Source: Cyclaneusma minus (taxonomy: Eukaryota; Ascomycota; Leotiomycetes; Marthamycetales; Marthamycetaceae). From it: a stretch of DNA of 64,000 nucleotides. The DNA is taken from the NCBI GenBank assembly GCA_037179335.1, contig JAKZHN010000011.1:1208428-1272427 (forward strand), given 5' to 3'. Under the pieces are notes generated by a model that saw only the letters and a program-made list of their open reading frames with translations, made no database searches and was not told the DNA's origin. Numbering within the stretch: the stretch's first letter is position 1; each line of letters opens with the position of its first letter. Below are positions 21,743 through 33,140 of this stretch, one piece after another. The position numbers and the translations under genes are program-made.

Positions 21743-23796
21743 ATGGATCCTATCAACCTTACCTGGCATCGTACCGACAAGATGTCAGATGTCAAATCTC
21801 TGTCTGGGTCTGAGGATCATGATGTTCTACCAGCTGATCCAGAAGCCAAATCTTTAGCTGCGCACGAGGATCATGATGTTGAACCAGCTGAGCCAGACGC
21901 CGATGGAGAGACGAAAGAGGAAGAATTCTGGGATGTGTTTGAGAAGCTGAAGAATGATTTGGGAGAAGATGCCGGCAAATTGGAGCATCTGGAAGGTTTC
22001 ATCCGGGACAGAAAGCTGTTCGAAAGCCTGTAAGATATATCTGGTATGGACACTACGTCACATTTAGCTAATTTTTATGTTGGTTTTCCGGCAGGAAATC
22101 ACCGCCGTCGCGGCCATCATCACAGGCATCGAACTACAGGTAAAGTACATCTATAAACTGTACAATGAAATTTGACTGATATTTTGTTCACCTAACAGTT
22201 CCGAGCCACCGCCGCCGCCGCCGCAACCAATCTACGACGAAGTTCTCTACGTGGATCGGAGCCAGATATACCCGGCTGGAAAGGGGGGACACAGGATCCT
22301 TGTTCATATTGAGGCAGATAAGAATCTTCCACTGCCAGAACCACCGATGTTAGCAAGAAGGCCTTCGGATCGTGTAGTGATGGTTGACATCCGCTCAAAG
22401 ACAATTTTTAGCGAAATTTCACGGCTATCTGGGTTACCTATAGAGGAAGCGAAATTGTTTGAGAGACCTTTCCTTCCTTTGGTCAAGCACTACGACGATC
22501 TCGTGGACAGCTACAATCAACTTGTATCATCTACCGTCCCGCATATGGATGGGCAGTCTGCTCCAGTTGTGGAAGAACTGGCAGACTCCGGTGAGTTAAC
22601 CATTGTGTGATCTGCGATTAGCCGTTTGGCATTTTTCCGTATATGAATCAACTGACAAACGTGGGTTAATTAGTAATAGTGGGTGGACCCAGCCTTGGTC
22701 ATAATACCCAGACAGCCTCTACCGAGTCGGCAACGAGGGTGAAAGTACCCGACTTACTATATTCGATTGATCAAGATGTTGTGGCGAGCAAGTCTGCAAT
22801 TCCACAAAGGCCAGAGTGGCTCTCAACCCCAGCGAAGTTGGATGCATTGAGACAAGGGCTACAGACCCTGATTAGAGTCATTGAGACCGATCTAGACTTA
22901 CAGTCGATGCGAATAAGAAGACAAGCACTCGAGGAGAAAGTCGAAGAGATTCTAGCGGGGAAAGCCGAGACCATTACCTTCGGGCTATTGTGGTGTCTTT
23001 TTCCACCTGGCACACTTGTCGCTCGAACCTTCAATCAATCAGAAAAACGCGTTCACCTTGGCAGAGTAACTGATCTTATAGGCGGTTTCTTTACTACGGT
23101 TGAAAAGTCTGCCGTTTGGAAAGACACTAAAAAGGACTACTGGCAGTTTTTTGAAGAGTCATCTTCGAACTCATTGGTGATTGAGTATCTCACTACGGAT
23201 GTTGATGATGGATTCATTGGGCCGATTAACAACGCCTGCAGTTTCGCCCGATTTGAAGGAGAGATGGCCATCTCCGCCTTGTCCCTTGTTCCAGTTTGCT
23301 ACTTGGAGAACAAGGCTGCTTTGCTAGACAGATCTATTCGTCGAGGTACCCGCTACCTGGAGCTCCGAAAGCCTCCATTCAGTCACAAGAGATATTGTGG
23401 AATGACGATTGGTGGACGCCAAGAATATGTGAAGTTTACTCTTTGCACCTTTGCGAATCTTACTAACTATACCAGATTTACAGTGAGATCATTATCGACA
23501 CAACACAAGCAGAGTTAGACGATTTTGGGGGAAAGTGGGTTTTCTGTGACTACAGAATACGCGTTTTTTCGGACGTCTTCAAACCTAGCGACGCGAGAAG
23601 AGCCAGTTTCTCAGACTACGCAAAACCTCACGAAGTAATAAGTGAGGATTCCGCCGTGTCCATTGAATTTAATGACCAAGTGGGTAGGCGCTTGTTACGC
23701 AAGTACCCTCTGGCCACTGAAATAACCCCCGACCACACCAGAGCGGTCATAAACAGATCCGCACTGCATTTTTGCAACTCCTCCGATTCTTGGTAG
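21743..23796 (+). CDS. DUF7025 protein, AAA+ ATPase N-terminal half without the ATPase domain
   Basis: Resembles the N-terminal half of a fungal AAA+ family that carries a DUF7025 domain. Exons are 21743-22029, 22095-22139, 22199-22590, 22674-23428 and 23476-23796; the coding total is 1800 nt (599 aa) and all phases agree. The acidic N-terminus and a proline run (SEPPPPPPQPIYDE) precede a segment with RSKTIFSEISRLSGL and LVKHYDDLVDSYNQL. DUF7025 follows with FGLLWCLFPPGTLV and ARFEGEMAISALSLVPVCYL. The 47-nt last intron has a CTAAC branch. Family members usually continue into Walker A/B motifs; here a stop comes first. The last 169 bases overlap, antisense, the coding part of the DUF7708 gene. 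It may be a truncated gene or a stand-alone form; an ATG at 21782 is an alternative start. Function unknown. Confidence 0.72.
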
Positions 23797-24506
23797 ACAT
23801 CAAGAGCTGCTCTTGTACACTGAAGCTTCTCTGGAATGTTCAACAGGGCGTCCAAAACGTCGTCTCGGATTTTACGCATATGTCCAACCGCCTATACCAC
23901 AGCATTAGCGTTGATTTCACTCATAGGGAAACGGTGAGATGACTGAAGAAATATCATACCATGAAAATCAACTTCAATCCACCAGAGAGAGATGAAGACA
24001 GGTCTCCTTCCGGAATTAAGCCTAGCCACTTCTGAAAAGCACCAGCGTTATCCTGGATGACTCTCTTACACGAACGTAGCTTCTGCTTCACCCCCGTTTC
24101 GTTCTCCCCTTTATACTTCATACTCGCATCCTCAACCTGCTCCAAGAGCTCCTCCCAAGTATGCTTGCCTTCCACATCTACCCATATCTTGTATTCGTCT
24201 CGGAAATTCTTCTCGTAAGCTTTCATAACCGCGACGAAAGAACTTTGACTCTTCTTAAGGTCCTCTTGCGTCTCGGATCTAGCAGCAACAAGCTGTCTTA
24301 GCATTGACTCTTAGGGGGGCTGAGCGAGTGGACACTTACAGCGTCTTCGCTGCACCATACTTAGGCTCCCAACTTTCACGGCTCTCATCAAAGACAAACT
24401 TCCTGGTGTCCAAGGCTGCATGTGATGACCCATCAAAGTGCTTGCTCATATAATCGGTACAGACTCGAAGAATTTGGGGCGAGATGCGTTTCTTGCGAGA
24501 CTCCAT
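23628..24506 (-). CDS. DUF7708 protein, NLR-type N-terminal domain without NACHT
   Basis: Three exons, 24506-24340, 24296-23960 and 23891-23628, give 255 aa in consistent phase. Residues around 60-230 match the DUF7708 domain, found in fungi mainly at the N-terminus of NACHT/ankyrin NLR-like proteins: note HTWEELLEQVEDA, then KLIFMAVGHMRKIRDDVLDA and IPEKLQCTRAALDVYQES. After CSADLFMTAL the sequence stops resembling the family and ends. No P-loop or repeat domain follows. I infer either a solo receptor-type domain or a truncated NLR. The first intron is only 43 nt with a TAAG acceptor, which is a weak point of the model. It converges on the DUF7025 gene with overlapping 3' ends and lies about 1 kb from the AT-rich element. 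Confidence 0.68.
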
Positions 24507-25486
24507 GATGAGCACTTGAGATTGCAATTCCGCAGCTTACCTGTTGCGAAGTTCCCAGGAAATCTCAAGATCGGAGTGGGAGGGGAAAGCTCGGAGGGCA
24601 TGGCTGCATTTCAGCTGAGCTACTGTGTGGTACAAGAGAGAGGTACCTATGAGGCTGAAGATCACCCCCCTTCCCATCCAAACTTATCCCCTGGAAAATG
24701 AAAAATGAAGTTCTAAGCGACTTGTATAGTCTTCAAACCTTAGACCAACACGTTCCGAATACAAACCTACATAATTGTAGTATATCAAGGAAAATCAGGT
24801 ACTTGTACCACTGCCCGCTCACCATCCACAAACACACAGAACCCACGTGGCAGCGTTATCTGTCACTATAGTCTGCGTTACGTTTCATTGACGGCCTCAC
24901 TTCGACATCGCCAGTTCCACCAGTTCGCGAGACTTTAGTTTTCGCTGAGTTCGCACTTCAATGCCTCTGAGCCACACACGACGAAGTTCGAAGTGCAGCA
25001 CAAGTAAAAAGTAAAAGTCCAAGCAAGAGCCAAGCGAGGTCGTATTTAGAAGGTGGAGCTCGGCTCGACTTGCAGGCACGGTTCGGCGGCTAAACCTTCT
25101 CTAGTTAAGCTCGCCGGGCAGGGACATGGAACACCGGATATAAGAACCTCGCGAGAAAACATCCCCGCGAACCACAAGCCTCGGTTGTTTTGCTGACCTC
25201 ATGTCACTTACTTGGCAAAACCCAAGCTCGGGTTGTGCTTTTCCCATCTAAAGTTTGAATAACCCCTTCTCCTGTTCGCATGTTGCACATCTCGGTTATG
25301 ACTTTTGTCTCCCTTTTCCTCGCTGTATACCGAATAGTACATGTACCTTCTTCGAGTTGACCGGTTGTTCCTTCGGCCTTGACCGAAACCCCGTCTCCGT
25401 CTCAATTGTTGCTTTTCTCTTCACATGTGGCAGCACTGACAATCACGTCGTGTCCGTCCATCTCTTCTTCCAATCCACTTCTCTTA
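24507..25486. other. Intergenic flank of the AT-rich element
   Basis: The stretch has normal base composition and no supported gene. It contains the presumed promoter of the DUF7708 gene and ends at the sharp boundary with the AT-rich element. The 11-mer TCCGTCCATCT at 25453-25463 recurs just beyond the right end of the element. Confidence 0.5.
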
Positions 25487-25520
25487 TTATTACCGGGCCT
25501 TTATGAGGCCGAGTGACGGA
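25487..25520 (+). repeat. Left terminal inverted repeat of the AT-rich element
   Basis: It begins TTATTACCGGGCC and carries an internal near-palindrome, GGCCTTTATGAGGCC. The inverted partner is at 32852-32885. It is far richer in G+C than the DNA inside. Confidence 0.75.
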
Positions 25521-28500
25521 AAAACTATGGCGGATGAATAGTTTATTTTTAGTAATTGTGTGAATTTGTAATTTAGTCCGATGATAATTTAAATTTCTTT
25601 ATAAAAAAATCAATATAACGGTTTAATATTATAAAATAATCGAATTGATTTTATAATAAAAAATTGAAAGCGGTAAATTAGCGATGGATTTACTATTAGC
25701 GTCGGGTGCACGATTATATAAATTAAATTATAAAAAAACTACAAAAGCGCTTAAATTATAAAAAAAAATTAAACCATGAGAGAATTTTTTAAATTGTGAA
25801 AAACAAAAAGAATTATAAAAGAATTTTTTAAACCGTATAAGCCTTTAAAATTATAAAAGCCTCTAAAAGCGTAAAAGCCTTATAATTATTTGCAATATTA
25901 AAGATTATAAAATAATAATTGGTTTATAATTAAAAGGATTTTATAATTAAAGGGATTTTATAATTGGAGCAATTTTTATAATTTTAAAAAGCTATTACGA
26001 TTGGAAATATATTATAATATATAGGTTTTGAAAGCAATATTTTATAAAAGCAATAATGAATTGCTAAATATATATATTAAATGCATTAAAAAAATATTCA
26101 AAATAAAAATATAATTTTTAAAAAGGTACTATTATTACCATATTTATTTTTATTTATTATTTGCATTAATTATTATTATTTTTTAATTATCATTTGTAAA
26201 AGAAAATATATAATATTTGGCCCGGGCGTTTTTATTTAATAAAGGAGTTTTTTTGGCAAATAAAGGCTTTTTGCTTTTTCGCTTTAATTTGGTTTACTAT
26301 AAATTTTTTGGCAATTAATATTGGATTGGCAAATATAATGGTTTTTGCAATACATTTATATTAATAAAGGAGTTTTTCATAAAATAATTTTTTAATTATT
26401 AAATGGCTTGTATTTATCATTATTTTTTAATTTATTGCAAATTTATATTATATTGCTATTTTAGCCTATATTTTTAAATATTAAATTAATATGCATTATA
26501 TATTATAAGCAGAAATATATAATATAAAAAATATATATATTATAATTTTTTTTAGCAATTGGCTTATATACAAATATAATATTAAAATTAATTTTATCGG
26601 CAGCGAATTTAAATATTATTTTATAATTTGTTTTTAAATAAATATTGCGGAGTTTTTTTAAGGGATTTCCAATTATTAAAGCCTATTTTGCTTAAATAAA
26701 TAGCAGGTTATGTAATATTTATACTTATATAATATTTTAAATTTGTGCTTATTATTATATTAATATAAATTTAATTAATAAATATAAATTTGGTTAAACA
26801 TTAATTAATTAAAGCTTAAATTTAAAATTTATCAAAAATTTATTAATATTAATAAATTAATTGCTATTAGATTCGAAATATTGCTGCAAAAAATAACTTG
26901 TTTTAAAAAAAGATTAAAAAAGAGAAAAAAAAGGAAAATGAAATGCATATATAAATTTAAATGCAATTGGCTAGCTAATACGGGATTTAAAGCCCAATTA
27001 GTAAAATTTCCGGATTTAATAGCTAGCAATTTATTATTGCTTTTGATATTAAATAGGTATAAATATACTTTATATTATATACTATTATATAAATATATAT
27101 AAATATTGATTTATTATTAATTGCATTATTATAGCTTTTTATATTATTATAAATTATATTGGCTTTATTTTTATTAGGGCTATTTAAAATATAGTTATTT
27201 TAATATAATTTATTAACTAAATAATTTGGAAATATAAAAATTAAAAACAAAAACGAAATTATTGCTTAAATTATTTTCCGGATTAATAGCGATATTAATA
27301 TTTATTATAATTTTATTTATTTGGTAAATTATAATTAAAGAAATACCGCCGAAAAAATTTATGCCGAATATCGAATTTTTTTTTAGCCTTTTTAATATTA
27401 TTAATAATATTAAGATTAAATTTAAAATAATATTTACCGCGTTTTATAATTATTTTATTTTGGCAAAGCAATTTTTTATATATAATATAGAAATATTGCA
27501 AAGTGTTTAGAACTGGTATATTATATTTTATATTATTATAAATTTTTAATTTATTTATAAAATATATTATAAAATATTATTATTGGTATTTTAAATAGCA
27601 AAATGCCTTTAATATTATAGAGTGGTTTATAATAATAGGAGGAAAAAAAAGAGAAAAATAAATAATATTAATATAAAATCCGATTTTATATTAATTATTG
27701 CTGCCGATTTCTTTTATTAAAATATAAAAATATAATAACGGATTATTTATATATGCTTAATTAGCTTTAATATGTTTATTAAAACCGTTTAAATAATATA
27801 GGCCGATTTTGCAAAAGCGTTATTGAAAATTAAAAATATTAAAAGCATAGTATTGGTAAAATTAAATAAATAGGAGATTTTTTTAATACTTGCTTATTAA
27901 ATTAATTTTATATAAAATATGCTTAAAAATACAAAATATATTATTATATTTTAATTGGGTAATTATTGATTTACTAAGGGTAAACGGATAAAATAATTTG
28001 CATGTGCAATTCGGGTTCATTAGTATACTTTATTAATTGTATTTAAAAAAAAAACCTGGCTCGTTGTTGCTTTTTTTAACCCCATTTCCAAATTTTGGTA
28101 TTAATAGCAATTATATAAATACGGGCTGATGTTTAAATCCAACGTGGGCTAAACCCTTTAAATGTATTATATTAAAAAAGAAAGGCTATTTTATAGCTTA
28201 AAGGTATTATGCATTCCTTTCTCGCTTATACGTATAAAAATGGCGTAATGTTTTATATATAACCAGGGTATTTTGGCAGAAAATTAACTTAAATTATTAA
28301 ACGGGCATTTTAATATTTTTTTTAATTTTTAATAATATAGCTTTCCCGAACCTTAATATTTTTTAAGCTATTTTATAGCTAATTTATATTATATTATAAT
28401 GCTTTATAGCGCATTATATATTGCTTAATTATATATTATAATATAGCAATTTCAATATATTAAAATTGGCGCTTTTTTATAATTTCGTTCTTTTATATTT

Positions 28501-31370
28501 AATACCCATTATATTCGGCGTTTTTTTCCCCGGATTTTAATTTTTTAATTTTAATAGCTTTTTAAATCTGGCAAATTAAATCCTTTATAATATTTTAGTA
28601 AATTTATTCGCAATTATATTTTGGATATTAATATAAATTATTTATTATTTGCGGTTATTTCTTGTTTTTTTTTAAATAAAATAATAGATAATATTAATAT
28701 GCTTAAAGTTTTTATAAAGCTAAAACTTCTTGGTAAAAGCTATAATGTTTTTTATATATATTTATATAATGAGAATTATTTTTTACCAATTTGCTATATT
28801 TAATATTGTTTAATATTTGGGCAATTTATTATTTTTGCTTAATATTTGCAATAGCTATTATATATTTAGCTTTATAAATAAATATAGAAATATTTTTTTG
28901 CTTTTAATTTAATTATAAATTTACTAATGTTTTTCCTATTAAAAAATAATTTATAAAAGATATTATTATAGATTTTTAGTTTGCCCTTTTTTAAGTTTTT
29001 AATTTTATATTTAAGTTTTTAATTTGCTATAATTTTAAAATAATATAGCAGCTAATTTAATTTTAAATTATATTGCTTATAGGAATTAATTATAAAATGG
29101 GCTAGCTTTTTTACGATATAATAAATATTAAAATTTATTAAAATTATAAAATATATTAGCTTTTCTAACTTTTTTTAATATATATGTTTTTATTTATTAT
29201 TATTATTATTGTTTTTAGCAGGATTTATTATATTGCTGCTGCTTATAAAAATAGATATATATATTTTTTTGCCAATTGAAAATTTGAATTTTATATAAAA
29301 ATTGTTAATATATTAGTTTTGGTTAGATTATAGAATTTTTAATGGTTTATTTTTTATAGTTTGCATATTCAAAACTTTTTTAATTTTCTTTAAATCTTTG
29401 GCGGTAAACTTAAAAAATAATTTAATAAAACATTTATTAAAATTTATATTGAATTTGGTAGCAATTATAATATTATTAATATAAATTAAAATAATTATGC
29501 TTATTTTTTTATTTATAAATAAATAGAAATTATTAAAGCTTTATTTAAAGCCTAGCTTAAAAATCTTAAATTTAATTAAATAATTCTAATTCTTGGCAAT
29601 TTGCTTTAAATTATATAAGCTTTTATTTAACTAAAAAATATAGCCGGATTTAATAATTACCTTATTTAAAAGCGCCAAATATATTAGCTTTTTAAATTTA
29701 GCTTTAATAAATATATTGCTAGTATTGAAATAGCGGTATTTTATATACAATTATTTAGTAATTAATATTATAAATTGACTTAATGGTATTATTTTGCAAA
29801 AACAAATTGGTATATTAAAAAATATTTATTTTTATTTTTAACCGTATTTTTTCTATATTAGAGAATTTTAAAATTGCGCGATATTATTAATAAATTGCAG
29901 GATTTGAAAAAAAGCTTTATAAAAATTTCGATTAATATTATAAATATAGCAAAAAAGGAAAAACGCCAATTAGAAATTATTTAGCTTAGGTAAATATAAG
30001 CTTTAATTGATTTTTTTAGCTTGATTTTTATAAAGGATCGAATGCCAAAATAATAAATATTGTAAGTAATTTTTATAAGCTTTTGATTTTAAAGGAGTAT
30101 TAATGCTAATATTGGATTTTAAAAGAGTATTGGTATTAATATTAATATTGGAATTGGTACCGAAATGCAATGGTATTGGATTTTTATTTAAAAATAAATT
30201 AAATTTGAATTTTGCGCTTATATTTCCAATTTGTTTTATTTGCTTATTTAATAGTAATTATAGTTTATTTAATATAATTATAAAAAGCGTTGGTTATATA
30301 TTTAATTAATTGCAATTAATAGCCTAATTAATGGTTGTTTTTAAAAATTTAAGGATTATATTATATTAATTATATTTAACGGGCAGTTTATCATATATAA
30401 TATAAGGAAATTTTATTTAATTAATATTGTATTTAAATTTATATTTGGTATTTTTATTAGATAAAGCCTTATTTAGTTTTATTTGCTAATTATTAAATTA
30501 AAAGTGAAAAGGGTTATATTTTATTTGCTAAATATTGAATTAAAAGTTAAAAAAGTTATTTAAAATATTTATAAGCAATTTGCGGATTTTTTTAATTAAT
30601 TTATTTATAATTGGGGGTATTTTATTAAATGGATTGGGATTTATAAAAATATTGCCGGATTTGGGATTGGAAAATCCGGGCTTTATAAAAAGGGGTTATT
30701 ATTTATTATATATATATAATTGCTTGGATTTATTTAATAAAGTATTATATATTATTATGAAAATAGCGGTTTAAATTTTAATATATAATAGTGCAATTGA
30801 AGTTTTGCAAATTAAAAAATTAATATAAAAAAAGGAATTTGCTAATTAATTATATTAAGCTATTTCTTTCATATTTGTTTTTATTTTTGTTTTTTAATAT
30901 TATTTTTTCGCAATTTAAATTATTTTTTATTTTAATTTAATTTTGGAGTATTTGCTATAAATGCTATATATATATAATTTGTCGAATATTTTTATATTTA
31001 AAAATGCTATATTAATTCAATTTGCTTTTATTTTTTATATACTATAATTATTATATTTAATTTATAAATATTATTTATTATTATAATAAATACGGATAAT
31101 TGCAATTATTTATTAATTATTATTGCTATTTATATGTTTGTTTCAATAATTTTTTCGAGTGATTAATATAAATTTTATTCTAAGCCTATAATTGCTTAAT
31201 ATAATTGGCCGAATTGGAAATATGCAGTATTAAAAATTTGTGATTTATATCATATAAGCGTTAAATTATATATTGCTAATAAGGAATTTGTTTTGTTTTT
31301 ATTTTAAATTATGAAAATAAGATTTAAAATTATTTAAAACAGATTTAATACGAATTAGCGTTTTGCAAAA

Positions 31371-31494
31371 ATAAAATAAATAAAATAAATAAAATAAATA
31401 AAATAAATAAAATAAATAAAATAAATAAAATAAATAAAATAAATAAAATAAATAAAATAAATAAAATAAATAAAATAAATAAAATAAATAAAAT
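31371..31494. repeat. Minisatellite of the 9-mer ATAAAATAA
   Basis: About 13-14 near-perfect head-to-tail copies of a 9-bp A/T unit. It is much more regular than the surrounding decayed sequence. Confidence 0.95.
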
Positions 31495-32851
31495 ATTATA
31501 CTAATATATAATATTTGTCGAAAATAATAGTAAAAATTAATATATATTGCTATTAATATTTTTTTGCTTTTTTAAAAGCGTTATTAGTATTTTTGAAAAA
31601 TATTAAAAGCAGCGGCGGGTACGAAATATACACGGCAATTGCATATTAGTAATATAAAATATTCCTTATTATTTTAAAGGGCTAAAAAAGCAAAAGGGGA
31701 GGCGGTAAAAATAAAGGTATAATTTAATTTCTTTTTAAGCAATACCGCGGTTTTTTAATATATTAAAATGCTTTTTTATTTAAAAAATCAAGGATATTGC
31801 TTTTGGATAAATGCTATATTTAATTAGCTAATAGTATAAAAATAAATAATATATAATAAAATCTATTTTTAAATATTGCTAAATTATAAAATAAAAGCTA
31901 ATTGGCTATTTTAAAAAAATTTATTTAAATTTGCGTTTAATTTGCTCGGGATTATAGGGAATGCTAAAAATATATTTTATATAAATTTTTTATATTATTA
32001 ATATGGTTTTGTATTTATTAATATAGTATGCATTTTTATAATCTTTTAATTGTATATTATAAAGGGTAATTTAGCTATAAATAACGTTAATATTTAAAGT
32101 GTTTTAATAAATGCCTGGAAAATCGCAATTAATAATAGGAAAGGAAATTAAAAAATTTAGGCTATTAAAAATTTAAAGCCGATTAAAAATATAAAGCCGC
32201 ATTACAAGCGAAATATATATAGCAATTTAAATAATATATATTTAAAATAAGATTTGTTTTATATATTAGAGTTAAAAAACTAGGTAAAAATTAAAAAACA
32301 AATGCTAAAGGCTAAAATAAATTTGAGAATTGGGGTATTATAATATTAGCGGCGATAGTATTTTAATAATGATTAATAATGTATTAATTGCTAAAATATA
32401 TTGTATTAAATTAAAGAATTTATAATTATATAGCAACGGGGATATATTATAATTATTGCTAAAATTAAAAAGCTAAAGCTTTAAAATGCAATATTATTAT
32501 TTTTATATTTTTATTATTATTATAATATTAAGGTTTTTTTACGGTCTTTTTATAGTATTTAAAAATCTATTACGATTTTAATTTTTTTAATAATTTATTT
32601 ATAATCGGGGTTAATTAATAGCCAATGAATGGTTTTTTAATTAATGAATATTTGTATTAATTAATTAATTCCAATATAAAAAAAGCCTTAATATAATTGT
32701 TTTATAATTTGTGCTAAATTATACCGTATAAAATAAAACGGTTTTGGCATTTACGGCGTTTGCAAATTGTAATTATAATACTATTATTTTTAATATCGCT
32801 TACAGTCCATTTACGAATAATTTCCAAAAATAGTTAGTCGACCAGGGATTA

Positions 32852-32885
32852 ACCGTAATGCGGCCTTATAAAGGCCCGGTAATAA
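32852..32885 (-). repeat. Right terminal inverted repeat of the AT-rich element
   Basis: Reads GGCCTTATAAAGGCCCGG then TAATAA on the plus strand, the inverse of the left end. It differs from the left copy by a G-to-A transition in a TpG context, the kind of change RIP makes. Confidence 0.75.
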
Positions 32886-33140
32886 TATCCGTCCATCTTG
32901 TTTCCAGCCGTCCTTCTTCTGTTTCCACGTGTAACTCCCTGCTCGGCTTCTCAATCCTCCCGCACCCTGCAGATTGCTTCTTGATCCCTGTTCTCCCCCG
33001 CATCCGAGGGCACGGAGATTCTAGGGTCACGCCAGCACGACTGTCTAGACGGTTCTCCGATGTGATATTAGACCGCATATCCTCGGGATTGGCTTTATGG
33101 AAGGCATTGAACCATATTGTTCTGCTTCAACTCATCAAAA

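Larger units (their letters stand above)
25487..32885. mobile_element. Decayed (RIP-like) TIR transposon forming a 7.4 kb AT block
   Basis: The base composition changes abruptly at both edges. The left edge reads TTATTACCGGGCCTTTATGA and the right edge is its inverted copy with one G-to-A change (in TpG); the similarity runs past this into GGCCG and a shared TACGG/GACGG. Each repeat is flanked outside by TA (25485-25486 and 32886-32887), as expected for a TA target-site duplication. The interior is almost wholly A/T with stops in all frames and no recognisable transposase; short open frames such as 28621-28803, 30103-30309 and 30580-30774 are low-complexity. A 9-bp minisatellite is inside. 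I infer a transposon heavily mutated by repeat-induced point mutation, probably with nested insertions given its length. The superfamily cannot be set. Confidence 0.75.

Noticed and set aside
28621..30774. Open frames in the AT-rich block (28621, 30103, 30580)
   Set aside because: They consist of Ile/Leu/Phe/Asn/Tyr-rich sequence expected from pure A/T composition and have no homology-like features.
25487..32885. Nuclear copy of mitochondrial DNA or a centromere core
   Set aside because: The block is bounded by inverted repeats and shows no mitochondrial gene or tRNA; size is small for a regional centromere.
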